Assembly (NCBI GenBank): GCA_016288655.1
Contig: JAEEKX010000043.1
Location: 64,208 to 128,207 of the forward strand
Direction: 5' to 3'
DNA: 64,000 nt
Source: Bacteroidales bacterium
GTDB lineage: Bacteria; Bacteroidota; Bacteroidia; Bacteroidales; WCHB1-69
Shown here piece after piece: positions 1-8,571 of the stretch; within the stretch, counting starts at the first letter, position 1, and each line of letters starts with the position of its first letter. The translations under genes were made by a program, and so were the position numbers. The notes beneath the pieces are model-generated. The model ran no database searches. It was not told the origin of the DNA and worked only from the letters and a program-made list of their open reading frames with translations.

Positions 1-830
1 ATGGCGATGAGACCTTTGCTCTTCGCTTTGAAGTCGGTGAAAAGACCCAACAGCATGAAGATGAAGATGGCGGCAATGCCGATGCCAGCGAAGATGTAGA
101 TGATGGAGAAGGCAGGTCCGAGGAGCTTCTTGTCCATCGACTGGTATTTCTTGAAGTTGTTCTGAAATCCCTCCAGGGCAGCAGTCTTGGCCTTCGCATC
201 GAATGCACTGATCTTGAACACACTGTCGGTGACGGTCTGCAGGGTCTTCACGGATTTCACCTGACCCTCTTTCGTCAACTGCGCGGTCTTGAAGTCGGTG
301 TATTTCTTGGAAAGATCTTCATTGATGTAGTTGGACAGGTCTTCGTAGGTGTTGACTTTCTTGAAGTCGTTCACATATTCCTTGCCGAACGTGAACTCTT
401 TGCCGGCACCGTCTTTGGTCAAGCTGGTGAGGTTGTTGGGATAGTCGGCTTTGAACTGCTTGAAGTCGGCTTCCTTCAAACCTTTGAGGATGTTGAGGTA
501 GCAGAAGAAATCCTTGGCTTGGGCTTCCTCTTGTTCACAAACGGCCTGGTTCTTTTCAATGTAGTTGTTGACTTTGGTGTAGTAGGCGCCGGGTTTGGCG
601 TTGGAGCCGATGGCGTCAACCTTGGCGGTCAGAAATTCATCGAGGAGCTGCTGGCCCTCGTCGAAGCTCTGCAGAGCCCCGATGGCCTTGTAGTTGGCCA
701 CATTGGCTTTATTGGTATCGGAGTTGCCCGTGTCAACAGTGCTGTTCCAATTCACGACGTAAATCGCAAGCAACACGAATGCCACGATGGCCAAGACCAA
801 TAGCGCGATATTAATGATTCTTTTTCCCAT
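1..830 (-). CDS. Two-helix membrane protein downstream of exbB (3' end cut by the window edge)
   Basis: The reading frame opens at the ATG complementary to 828-830 and runs off the left edge with no stop, so at least 276 residues are present and the C-terminus is missing. It starts MGKRIINIALLVLAIVAFVL, an N-terminal transmembrane helix, followed by a charged, largely helical extracytoplasmic region of about 200 residues and a second hydrophobic helix near residues 235-262. It lies 40 nt downstream of exbB on the same strand. From memory, Bacteroidales Ton operons often carry an uncharacterised protein of this shape between exbB and the exbD genes. I infer an accessory part of the Ton motor; no catalytic motif is visible. 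Confidence 0.75.
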   Translation of the reverse strand, partial: MGKRIINIALLVLAIVAFVLLAIYVVNWNSTVDTGNSDTNKANVANYKAIGALQSFDEGQQLLDEFLTAKVDAIGSNAKPGAYYTKVNNYIEKNQAVCEQEEAQAKDFFCYLNILKGLKEADFKQFKADYPNNLTSLTKDGAGKEFTFGKEYVNDFKKVNTYEDLSNYINEDLSKKYTDFKTAQLTKEGQVKSVKTLQTVTDSVFKISAFDAKAKTAALEGFQNNFKKYQSMDKKLLGPAFSIIYIFAGIGIAAIFIFMLLGLFTDFKAKSKGLIA

Positions 831-870
831 AATTTCCTGTTTTAGGAGTTACGAAATTAGAGAGGATCTC

Positions 871-1710
871 TTATTTGTTGTTCTTGACAAGGATGTCCAT
901 GAATTCGATGGTGGCGCTTTCCATGTCGTTCACGATGCTGTCGATTCTCGAAAGGATGTAGTTGTAGAAAATCTGGAGGATGATAGCCGTGATCAAACCG
1001 AAGACGGTTGTCAACAGAGCCACTTTCATACCGCCTGCCACAACGGTCGGGCTGATGTCACCTTGCTTCTCGATGTCATCGAATGCCTGAACCATACCGA
1101 TAACCGTACCCATGAATCCGAGGGACGGTCCCAAGGCCATACCCAAGCCGATCCAGCTGAGGTTCTTCTCGAGTTTGCCCATCTCGACACCGCCGTAGGA
1201 GACGATGGATTTCTCAACAGATTCAAGGCCCTCGTCATAGTGCTCAAGACCCTGGGCGAAGACGCCGGCCAGAGGACCGCGCTCGTTGCGGCAGACCTCC
1301 TTGGCCTTCTCCACACCACCGTTCTGCAGGGCGTTTTCAACCTTGGCAAGCAACTTGTTGGTGTTCACGCTGGCCAAGTTGAGGTAAAAAATACGCTCGA
1401 TGGAGAAACCCAAACCGAAAATCAAGGCGATAGCCACGAAGGTCATCCACATCGGACCACCATCGGCGAATTTGGTCTTCAAGGTCTGGTGCAAACCACT
1501 GTCGGCAGTGGTCGTATTATCGTCAACGTTGGGCTTTTCAACCTGCTTGACTTCGGCGGTAGGAGCAACTGCTTCTGTGTTTTCGGTATTAGCGGCCTCC
1601 TCAACCTTCGTCTCTTCCTTGGCGGCTTTCTTGCCTTGAGCCCATGCCGTGTTCGTCATACCGAAAGCCATGATGCTAAGAACCGTGAATAAAGCAATCA
1701 GTTTTTTCAT
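871..1710 (-). CDS. exbB: MotA/TolQ/ExbB proton channel family protein
   Basis: 279 residues. An N-terminal signal-like helix (1-25) is followed by a Lys/Glu/Ala-rich linker (26-70), then the three-helix ExbB/TolQ core. The core includes a GLGMALGPSLGFMGTVIGMV segment and a last helix with a TTVFGLITAI motif typical of MotA/TolQ/ExbB. The family forms the pentameric stator that uses the proton motive force to energise TonB-dependent outer-membrane transport. The extended Ala/Glu-rich N-terminus is usual for Bacteroidota ExbB. It is followed on the same strand by a two-helix membrane protein, which suggests an operon whose exbD and tonB lie left of the window. Confidence 0.93.
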   Translation of the reverse strand: MKKLIALFTVLSIMAFGMTNTAWAQGKKAAKEETKVEEAANTENTEAVAPTAEVKQVEKPNVDDNTTTADSGLHQTLKTKFADGGPMWMTFVAIALIFGLGFSIERIFYLNLASVNTNKLLAKVENALQNGGVEKAKEVCRNERGPLAGVFAQGLEHYDEGLESVEKSIVSYGGVEMGKLEKNLSWIGLGMALGPSLGFMGTVIGMVQAFDDIEKQGDISPTVVAGGMKVALLTTVFGLITAIILQIFYNYILSRIDSIVNDMESATIEFMDILVKNNK

Positions 1711-1770
1711 AATCTGTTGATTTTGATTTGATTAATAATTCTTTGTTTTCTTTTTTTCATTATAAAATTG

Positions 1771-1858
1771 CGGAGAGATAGGGATTCGAACCCTAGAAAC
1801 GCTTTCGGCGTTTACACACTTTCCAGGCGTGCGCCTTCGACCACTCGGCCATCTCTCC
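1771..1858 (-). tRNA. tRNA-Ser (anticodon GGA)
   Basis: On the minus strand the 88-nt sequence begins GGAGAGATGGCCGAGTGG, and its acceptor stem GGAGAGA pairs with TCTCTCC before a G discriminator base. The anticodon loop is CTGGAAA (anticodon GGA), the long variable arm AACGCCGAAAGGCGTT is the class II arm of serine tRNA, and the T arm carries GGTTCGAATCC. CCA is not encoded. Confidence 0.97.
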
Positions 1859-2018
1859 AGTGCGCATTTTTTGCGGCGGCTAAATTACAAAAAAATAAAA
1901 TACCATATTGCCTTGAGAAATTTTTTTTATTTATTTCCTTTTTTTGTATTTAATTTGTTGTAATTAAAATATTTAGCCGACGCACTCCATGCGCTGACAT
2001 CTTCTTGTATGCCCTTTT

Positions 2019-3269
2019 TTAGTCCAAACTTGCGGAAACAAACTCCGTCAATTTTCCCAAACACGTCACATAACTGCCAAATTCGTTGTCATACCAACCC
2101 AAGATTTTGGCGTGCGTCACGGGGATGTTCACCTCCTGCAGTTGGGTGAGGTGGAGCGACTCGAGAATCTCGGTGGGAATCTTGAGGAATCCGGTACGGG
2201 TGTGAATCTCCTTGCCCTCGATGACGATGGCGGCGGGCATGCCTAACAGGTCCATCGACACATTCTGCTGCATCGAGAAGTGGAGCAGGTTCTTCTGCAC
2301 TCCCTCGGCGGCACGACGGTAGATGTCGCGGATGTAGTCGCCCGAAATGTACGGCACCCCCTGCTCGTTCATGCGCGAACTGAAGGTGATATTCAACGCG
2401 ATCAGCGACACCGACGGGGTGGGGATGCGGATGGAATCGGCCATGAAACCGAAGTGCGAGATCTCGGGAATCACCTTCTCCAATGTCTTCGCAGCGCCCG
2501 TGGATGACAATATAATATTATTAAGCACGGAACGGTTCTTGCGCAGGTCGGAGGCGCCGGCGGTGGGCACCGCGTCGAGCACGCTCTGCGTGTTGGTGGC
2601 CGCATGCACGGTCGAAAGCGATGCCGTCAGCACGTGGCAGGTCTCCGGGTCTTCCAACAACGGCTTGATCATGTGCGCCAAACCGGTGGTGGTGCAACTC
2701 GCTGCGGAGATGACCTTGTGCTTCGACGGGTCGAAACAACTGTGGTTGATGCCGTAGATCAGCGTCGGGGTGTCGGTCGCGTCGAAGTCGGTCTGCTTGA
2801 TTTTGAACGGAGCGCTGGCGATCACATGCTCCGCACCGCCCGCCAAGTGGCCGACAATGCTGCCCTTGCCGTCGTTGTCGGGCAGGGAGGGGTCGAGGAA
2901 CTTGCCGGTGCAATCCACCACGACGCGCACGCCCTCGGCTTTCCAGTTGATGTTGTGAGGGTTGCGTTCTGTCATGAGTATCTTGATCGGGAAGCCGTCG
3001 ATCTCGACGACGTGCTGCTCGCTGTCCACAATCTCCACCTTGAGCCGCTTGCCGGCACGCCCGTTCATGAACAGACTGAGGTCGCCGTAAGTGCTGTCGG
3101 TGGTGAGCGAATGCACTAAGTCTTCGAATTTCTTGCCCACCTCGCGGCCGACGTTGAGCACGACGCCGTCGAACTTGCGCGACAGCAGGTGATGCCAGAG
3201 GGTGAGCTTTCCGATACGCCCGGCACCGTTGATGCCGAGCAGGTTCTTTTGTTGCAGGATGATATTCAT
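2019..3269 (-). CDS. Divergent glyceraldehyde-3-phosphate dehydrogenase family protein
   Basis: About 416 residues from the chosen ATG at 3269. An upstream in-frame start at 3299 falls inside the -7 promoter element and is rejected. The Rossmann motif INGAGRIGK is near the N-terminus. The catalytic segment reads AASCTTTGLAH where classical GAPDH has ASCTTNCLAP. The catalytic-His segment STVHAATNTQ and the WYDNEFGSY motif are retained. The protein is about 80 residues longer than canonical GAPDH (around 335), with extra sequence between residues 30 and 110. The usual adenine-ribose-binding Asp after the first beta-alpha-beta unit seems to be replaced (VVLNVGRE). It may be a Bacteroidota-specific GAPDH isoform or a paralogue with another aldehyde substrate or NADP preference; sequence alone does not decide. 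Confidence 0.85.
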   Translation of the reverse strand: MNIILQQKNLLGINGAGRIGKLTLWHHLLSRKFDGVVLNVGREVGKKFEDLVHSLTTDSTYGDLSLFMNGRAGKRLKVEIVDSEQHVVEIDGFPIKILMTERNPHNINWKAEGVRVVVDCTGKFLDPSLPDNDGKGSIVGHLAGGAEHVIASAPFKIKQTDFDATDTPTLIYGINHSCFDPSKHKVISAASCTTTGLAHMIKPLLEDPETCHVLTASLSTVHAATNTQSVLDAVPTAGASDLRKNRSVLNNIILSSTGAAKTLEKVIPEISHFGFMADSIRIPTPSVSLIALNITFSSRMNEQGVPYISGDYIRDIYRRAAEGVQKNLLHFSMQQNVSMDLLGMPAAIVIEGKEIHTRTGFLKIPTEILESLHLTQLQEVNIPVTHAKILGWYDNEFGSYVTCLGKLTEFVSASLD

Positions 3270-3296
3270 GATATGGATAGATTGGTTTCTCGGTGG

Positions 3297-3328
3297 CAAA
3301 ATTACAACATAATTTCTATATGTGCAAA
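3297..3328 (-). promoter_or_regulatory. Bacteroidota-type promoter of the GAPDH-family gene
   Basis: On the minus strand TTTG (complement of 3325-3328) lies 20 nt upstream of TAATTTTG (complement of 3297-3304), an exact match to the TTTG-N19/20-TAnnTTTG consensus. It sits 27 nt before the chosen ATG and decides against the longer start at 3299. Confidence 0.75.
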
Positions 3329-3353
3329 TAATCTTTTCAACAAAACCCCCGAT

Positions 3354-4448
3354 TTATCCAGCCACTAAGCTGTAGGTCTTGCCTGGATTGCAGCGCACCA
3401 CGCCTTTCAACTCCAGTTGCAACAGCAGGGCGGCTAATTTGGAGGGCGTGTGTTGCGGCATCGCGGCGGTGAGGTCGTCGATGGCGAACTCCTTCTGCGT
3501 CGCGATCAGGTCGGCCACCACCTGCTCATCCTCGCTCAACTCTATGAACAGACTGCGCTGCACGCCCTTCGGCGAGGGCAGGTCCCAGCCCATCAGTTCC
3601 GCCACGTCGGCGCCGGAGGTGGCAATGGCGGCTACGTTCTTGCGGATGAGCGTGTGGCACCCCTCGTAGGAGGGCGCGAGGATGCTGCCCGGCACGGCGA
3701 ATACGTCGCGGTTGTACGAGTGCGCGATGTACGCCGTGATAATGCTGCCGCCCTTCTGCGCCGTCTCCATCACCAGCGTGGCGTCGGTCATCCCCGCGAT
3801 GATGCGATTGCGCTGCGGGAAGTTCTGACGGTCGGGCTTGGTCTTGAAGGGAAACTCCGACACCAGCGCACCGCCGTTCTCCACGATGCGCCGAGCCAGC
3901 CGGATGTTGCTGTCGGGGTAGATGGTGGAAAGCCCGCAGCCCATCACCGCCACCGTCTTCAACCCGCTGTCGAGGGCCTGCTCGTGCGCCACCGTATCGA
4001 CGCCCCGCGCTAATCCGCTCACCACGCACACGTCGTGCCGCGCCATTTCGCCGATGATCTTCCGTGTCGCGTCTTTGCCGTAAGGCGACACATTACGAGT
4101 GCCGACCACGGCCACCGCCCGCGGCTCGTTGAAGATGTTATTTCCTTGATAATAAAACATGTACGGGGAGTCTGAGCAGGAGAGAAGCCGCTTCGGGAAG
4201 TCGGCATCGGTCCAGAAACAGAGACGGATGCCCTGCCGTTCCATCCAGCGCAGTTCCTCTTCCGCGAGCCGCTGGCTTTCGACGGTGAGACGGGGCAGCG
4301 GCACCCGCTTGCCCAAAGGACTGACCTTGGACTTCTCCGCGAAAATAGCTCTCGCGCTGCCGTAATGTTGCAGCAGTTTCTTGATGGTGGTCCCGCCGAT
4401 GTTGGGCTGGAATTGTAATGCCAGGCGGGCTAAAAGTTCGTTTGTCAT
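3354..4448 (-). CDS. dprA: DNA-processing protein DprA
   Basis: About 364 residues from the ATG at 4448 (MTNELLARLALQF). A longer in-frame start at 4481 adds an unlikely lysine-rich leader. An N-terminal helix-hairpin-helix-like region (GGTTIKKLLQHYGS) precedes the DprA Rossmann fold with GLARGVDTVAHEQAL, MGCGLSTIYP and SEFPFKTKP followed by FPQRNRIIAGM. A C-terminal winged-helix-like domain covers about the last 70 residues. DprA binds incoming single-stranded DNA and loads RecA during natural transformation. Its presence is compatible with competence, but no other competence gene is seen nearby. Confidence 0.95.
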   Translation of the reverse strand: MTNELLARLALQFQPNIGGTTIKKLLQHYGSARAIFAEKSKVSPLGKRVPLPRLTVESQRLAEEELRWMERQGIRLCFWTDADFPKRLLSCSDSPYMFYYQGNNIFNEPRAVAVVGTRNVSPYGKDATRKIIGEMARHDVCVVSGLARGVDTVAHEQALDSGLKTVAVMGCGLSTIYPDSNIRLARRIVENGGALVSEFPFKTKPDRQNFPQRNRIIAGMTDATLVMETAQKGGSIITAYIAHSYNRDVFAVPGSILAPSYEGCHTLIRKNVAAIATSGADVAELMGWDLPSPKGVQRSLFIELSEDEQVVADLIATQKEFAIDDLTAAMPQHTPSKLAALLLQLELKGVVRCNPGKTYSLVAG

Positions 4449-4520
4449 CTTTATAAGTTTTTGGTAGATAATGAGTTGCAATAGCCAGGCCGTGCGGGCG
4501 GGAAGAAGATGGAAAACCTC

Positions 4521-5741
4521 TTATCTGGCGATGGCCTTCACGATGGCGTTGATGACCTCGGTGGCCTTCACCATCGACTCTAAAGGCACGTACTCGTACT
4601 TGCCGTGGAAGTTGTGTCCACCGGCGAAGATGTTGGGGCAGGGGAGTCCCTTGAAGGAGAGGTTGGCGCCGTCGGTGCCGCCGCGGATGGGCTGCACTCG
4701 CGGCTCCACGCCCACCTCGCGCATGGCTTCTTCAGCCAGCGTCACGATGTGGAACACCGGCTCCACTTTTTCGCGCATGTTGTAATATTGGTCTTTGATC
4801 TCGCAGGTCACGCGGTCGCCGTATTTGGCGTTGAGGTAGGCCACAATGCGCTGCATCACGGCTTTTTTCTCCTCGAACTTGACGCGGTCGTGGTCGCGGA
4901 TGATGTAGTTGAGGGTGGCATTCTCGACCGTGCCCTCCATGTGGACGAGCAGGAAGAAGCCCTCGTAGTCCTGGGTGTATTGCGGGCGTTCGAACTCCGG
5001 CAGCATGGCGTTGAACTCCATGGCGATGAGTTGCGCGTTCACCATCTTGTTCTTGGCGTAGCCCGGGTGGATGTTGCGGCCCTGCACCTTGATGCAGGCG
5101 GAGGCGGCGTTGAAGTTCTCGTACTCTAATTCGCCGATGGCGCCGCCGTCCATGGTGTAGGCGAAGTCGCAGCCGAAGCCGGGGGTGTCGAAGTGGAGCA
5201 CGCCCTTGCCGATCTCCTCGTCGGGGGTGAAGCCGACGCGCACCTTGCCGTGCTGGATTTCAGGATGGGCGATGAGGTACTCCATGGCGGTGACGATCTC
5301 GGCGATGCCGGCCTTGTCGTCGGCGCCCAACAGGGTCTTGCCGTCGGTGACGAGCAGTGTCTGTCCGGCGTAGTCGGCCAGTTCGGGGAAGTCGGCGAGG
5401 GTGAGGGCAGTGTTGCTCTCGGCGTCGAGCATGATGTCCTTGCCGTCGTAGTTCTCGATGATGCGCGGCTCCTTGGCGCCGGGCATGTCGGGCGCCGTGT
5501 CGAAGTGGGAGATGAAGCCGACGGTGGGCAGTGCCTTGTCACAGTTGGCGGGCAGCGTCGCGGTGACGTAGCCGAACTCGTCCTTCTTCACCTCTTGCAG
5601 GCCGATGCGTTTCAACTCATCCACCAAAAAGTCGCCGAAGGCCAGCTGGCCGGGCGTGCTCGGGTAGGTTTCGGAGTTCTCGTCGGAGGTGGTGGCAATG
5701 GCAATGTAACTTGAAAATCTCTTTAATAAGGTCTGTTTCAT
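4521..5741 (-). CDS. pepT: Peptidase T (tripeptide aminopeptidase)
   Basis: 406 residues, the usual PepT length. M20B metallopeptidase motifs are present: SHFDTAPD (first zinc ligand and catalytic Asp), LLGADDKAGIAE (bridging Asp) and FTPDEEIGKG (general-base Glu and zinc ligand), with a terminal zinc-ligand His in GGHNFHGKYE. The enzyme releases the N-terminal residue from tripeptides in the cytosol, completing degradation of imported peptides. It follows dprA's direction with a gap of about 70 nt but has its own upstream region, where a minus-strand TACCTTTG (5805-5812) resembles a -7 element. Confidence 0.96.
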   Translation of the reverse strand: MKQTLLKRFSSYIAIATTSDENSETYPSTPGQLAFGDFLVDELKRIGLQEVKKDEFGYVTATLPANCDKALPTVGFISHFDTAPDMPGAKEPRIIENYDGKDIMLDAESNTALTLADFPELADYAGQTLLVTDGKTLLGADDKAGIAEIVTAMEYLIAHPEIQHGKVRVGFTPDEEIGKGVLHFDTPGFGCDFAYTMDGGAIGELEYENFNAASACIKVQGRNIHPGYAKNKMVNAQLIAMEFNAMLPEFERPQYTQDYEGFFLLVHMEGTVENATLNYIIRDHDRVKFEEKKAVMQRIVAYLNAKYGDRVTCEIKDQYYNMREKVEPVFHIVTLAEEAMREVGVEPRVQPIRGGTDGANLSFKGLPCPNIFAGGHNFHGKYEYVPLESMVKATEVINAIVKAIAR

Positions 5742-5804
5742 ATCGTTATGGATTTTATTGTTTCACAAAAGATACGGTGAAATGATGAAAGGTCATTTCG
5801 GCTG

Positions 5805-5812
5805 CAAAGGTA
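5805..5812 (-). promoter_or_regulatory. -7 element (TACCTTTG) upstream of pepT
   Basis: The complement of 5805-5812 matches TAnnTTTG and lies 64 nt upstream of the pepT ATG. No clear TTTG -33 box is seen, so the assignment is tentative. It is back-to-back with the uspA promoter. Confidence 0.4.
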
Positions 5813-5834
5813 AAAATAATTTTATCATAATATT

Positions 5835-5865
5835 TTTGGAAATCTCGTTTTTTTTCGTAATTTTG
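5835..5865 (+). promoter_or_regulatory. Bacteroidota-type promoter of the UspA-family gene
   Basis: TTTG at 5835-5838 is followed after 19 nt by TAATTTTG at 5858-5865, matching both boxes of the Bacteroidota sigma-70 consensus. The ATG is 63 nt downstream. The surrounding 150 nt are A+T-rich and shared with the divergent pepT. Confidence 0.75.
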
Positions 5866-5928
5866 CGGTGGAAATTCTCGTAGAAGGATTTCACCTTTTT
5901 TCGTATTAAAAACTAAAAACCAGATATT

Positions 5929-6774
5929 ATGAAGAACATCGTAGTTGGAGTTGACTTCTCCGAAAATTCCGAAAACGCATTGCGTCATGCGGTTGCCATC
6001 GGCTTGAAAACCAAGGCGAAAATCCACATCGTGTGGGTGAAGACCCCCACGGCCGCCACGAAACTCGACGTCACTGACGAGGATGCCATGATGGCGAAGG
6101 CCCACGTCAAACTCGACGAACTGGTCGATCTGGCCCGCGCCGAGGCGCCCAACAACAAGTTGCAGGGGGTCATCTTGGAGGGCAAGGCCCACATCAAACT
6201 CACCCAATATGCCACCAACCTGCCCGACTCGCTTCTGGTGGTCGGTTCCCACGGCGCCTCCGGCTTCGAGGAGATGTTCGTCGGCAGCAACACCATGAAG
6301 GTCGTCGGTATCTCCAAGGTACCCGTGCTGATTATCGGCAGCCACGTCAACGTCAACCGCGACCTCACCAAGGTGGTGGCTCCCGTCGATACCAGTTTCG
6401 AGACTTTGCAGAAGATCAAGACGGCGGCCGACTTCTGCCGCTTCTTCTCCGCCAAGTTGTCACTGCTGGGCCTTTGCGACCCGCGCTATCCCGAGGAGAA
6501 GCACATCGTGAGCGTGCAGTTGAACCACGCCGCCGGTATGTGCGACATCGCCAATGTTCGCTATGACGTCACTACCCTTGACGTCGCCGGCACCCCCGCC
6601 ACCGCTGTGGTCGATTGGGCCAAGGCCGCCGACGCCAACCTGATTGTCATCATGCGTGAGGTGGAGGATGACTCCACGGCCTTCTGGATGGCGAGCACTA
6701 CCCGTCAGTTGCTCAACACCGCTCCGATGCCGCTGCTCATCGTCCCCAACACCATGCATTCACCCATTGCCTAA
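5929..6774 (+). CDS. Universal stress protein with two Usp domains
   Basis: 281 residues made of two tandem UspA-like domains. The first begins MKNIVVGVDFSENSENALRH and holds VVGSHGASGFEEMFVGSNT, the family's G-2X-G-9X-G-(S/T) type nucleotide-binding motif. The second (from about residue 143) starts with LTKVVAPVDTSFETLQ and ends with the degenerate MREVEDDSTAFWMASTTRQL. Only the first domain keeps a good ATP-binding signature, so the second may be structural. Such tandem Usp proteins are cytosolic and induced by starvation or stress. The gene has its own strong promoter and is followed after 16 nt by a secreted C69 dipeptidase, perhaps by read-through. Confidence 0.9.
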   Translation: MKNIVVGVDFSENSENALRHAVAIGLKTKAKIHIVWVKTPTAATKLDVTDEDAMMAKAHVKLDELVDLARAEAPNNKLQGVILEGKAHIKLTQYATNLPDSLLVVGSHGASGFEEMFVGSNTMKVVGISKVPVLIIGSHVNVNRDLTKVVAPVDTSFETLQKIKTAADFCRFFSAKLSLLGLCDPRYPEEKHIVSVQLNHAAGMCDIANVRYDVTTLDVAGTPATAVVDWAKAADANLIVIMREVEDDSTAFWMASTTRQLLNTAPMPLLIVPNTMHSPIA

Positions 6775-6790
6775 CCAAGACAGAACCATT

Positions 6791-8542
6791 ATGAGAAGAT
6801 TCTTCCTTCTGGTCGCGCTGACATTGTGCGCGGCCCTCACCGCCCGCGTCTCCGCGTGCACCAACTTCATCGTCACCAAGGGTGCCAGTAGCGCCGGCAG
6901 TTGCTTCGTGACTTACGCCGCCGACTCGCATACGCTCTACGGCGAACTTTACTACTTCGCCGCCGCCGACCATCCCGCCGGCAGCTTCCGCGACATCATC
7001 GAGTGGGACAGCGGCAAGCGCCTCGGCCAGATTCCCGAAGTCGCTCACACCTATGCCGTCGTCGGCAACATGAACGAGCACCAACTCGTCATCGGTGAGA
7101 CCACTTACGGCGGACGCGCCGAACTGTGGAAGACCCCCGGGCTTATCGACTACGGCTCTCTCATCTACATCACCTTGCAGCGCGCTAAGAACGCCCGCGA
7201 GGCCATCAAGGTGCTCAGCGAACTGCTCGACGCCTACGGCTACTGCAGCGAAGGCGAGTCCTTCTCCATCGCCGACCCCAACGAGGCCTGGATCTTCGAA
7301 CTCATCGGCAAGGGCGAGGAGATGAAGGATGCCAAGGGCAAGACTCTCAAGGGTTGGTCGAACGGTGCGGTCTGGGTCGCCCGCCGCATCCCCGACGGCT
7401 ACATCAGCGGCCACGCCAACCAGGCCCGCATCACCACTTTCCCCCTCCGCGACGGCAAGACCTCCATCACCAATAAGGAGATCGACAAGATCTTCCTTCC
7501 CGATGTCACTACCGTCTATGCGCACGATGTCATCAGTTTCGCCAAACTGAAGGGCTACTACCCGAAGGATGCCGCTGACGCCGACTTCAGCTTCTGCGAT
7601 GCCTACGCTCCCGTTGATTTCGAGGGCGCCCGCTTCTGCGAGGCCCGCGTTTGGATGGGCTTCTACCGCTGCAACCCCGGACTTATGGCCCAGTATGAGG
7701 ACTACGCCCGCGGCGACAACCTCAAACACCGTTTCCCGCTTTGGATCAAACCTGATCATCAACTTGATATTCAGGAGATCATGCAACTTATGCGCGACCA
7801 CTACGAAGGTTCTTCCATGGATATGACGAAAGACTTAGGCGCTGGCCCCTTCGCCTGCCCCTACCGCTGGCGTCCCATGACCTGGAGTTACAATGGCAAG
7901 GATTACATCCACGAGCGCGCCACCGCCACCCAGCAGACCGGATTCTCCTTCGTGGCCCAGTGCCGTCCCAACCTGCCCGACGGCTTTGGCGGCATCCTCT
8001 GGTTCGGCGTCGATGACGCGGCATCATCCTGCTATATCCCCATGTTCTGCGGCATCCTCAATGCTCCCTCCCAACTGCAAGAGGGTAACGGTTCCATGAC
8101 CGAATATTCCGCGACTTCCGCCTACTGGACCTTCACCAAGGTGAGCCAGTTCGTCTATACCCGTTACAGCGACATGATCAAGCATGTCAATGAGTTGCAG
8201 AATGAACTCGAGTCCTCTTTCATCACCGACATCAAGAAGATGGAAGACCGCATGGTGCAACTTTACCAGAAGGATCCCGCCCAGGCGCAGCGTGAGTTGA
8301 GCAACTACTCGCAGCAGGCCACCACCAAGGTGTGCAACGCATGGGAGCAACTCTTCACCTACCTGTTGGTGAAGTACAACGACGGTAATGTGAAGAAGGA
8401 AGAGAACGGCAAGTTCCTCACCAACAAGGCCGAGAAACCGCAGTGCGAAAGCCCCGACCATCCGGAGTATCCTGAAAAGTGGTACAAGATGATCGTGGAT
8501 GATTGCGGCAGAAACATCCTCAACAAGACTGAACAAAAGTAA
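6791..8542 (+). CDS. Secreted C69 family dipeptidase
   Basis: 583 residues from the ATG at 6791 (MRRFFLLVALTLCAALTARV). An upstream in-frame start would run through uspA and is rejected. A signal peptide is followed directly by Cys-Thr-Asn (CTNFIVTKGAS). In C69/PepD enzymes of the Ntn-hydrolase fold the exposed N-terminal Cys is the nucleophile, so signal cleavage before this Cys would activate the enzyme. Further family segments are YAADSHTLYGELYYF and GEGESFSIADP-like EGESFSIADPNEAW. The likely role is periplasmic hydrolysis of dipeptides. It fits with DPP11, the M3 peptidase and PepT encoded elsewhere in the window. Confidence 0.92.
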   Translation: MRRFFLLVALTLCAALTARVSACTNFIVTKGASSAGSCFVTYAADSHTLYGELYYFAAADHPAGSFRDIIEWDSGKRLGQIPEVAHTYAVVGNMNEHQLVIGETTYGGRAELWKTPGLIDYGSLIYITLQRAKNAREAIKVLSELLDAYGYCSEGESFSIADPNEAWIFELIGKGEEMKDAKGKTLKGWSNGAVWVARRIPDGYISGHANQARITTFPLRDGKTSITNKEIDKIFLPDVTTVYAHDVISFAKLKGYYPKDAADADFSFCDAYAPVDFEGARFCEARVWMGFYRCNPGLMAQYEDYARGDNLKHRFPLWIKPDHQLDIQEIMQLMRDHYEGSSMDMTKDLGAGPFACPYRWRPMTWSYNGKDYIHERATATQQTGFSFVAQCRPNLPDGFGGILWFGVDDAASSCYIPMFCGILNAPSQLQEGNGSMTEYSATSAYWTFTKVSQFVYTRYSDMIKHVNELQNELESSFITDIKKMEDRMVQLYQKDPAQAQRELSNYSQQATTKVCNAWEQLFTYLLVKYNDGNVKKEENGKFLTNKAEKPQCESPDHPEYPEKWYKMIVDDCGRNILNKTEQK

Positions 8543-8571
8543 CGTTCCGGCGGTTGTTCCGTCCGTTTCCG

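Noticed and set aside
787..1692. 301-codon plus-strand ORF opposite exbB
   Set aside because: It lies wholly antisense to a clear exbB and encodes a His/Asp-rich sequence with no domain.
6737..7801. 354-codon antisense ORF opposite the C69 dipeptidase gene
   Set aside because: Mirror frame of a well-supported gene; no promoter or domain.
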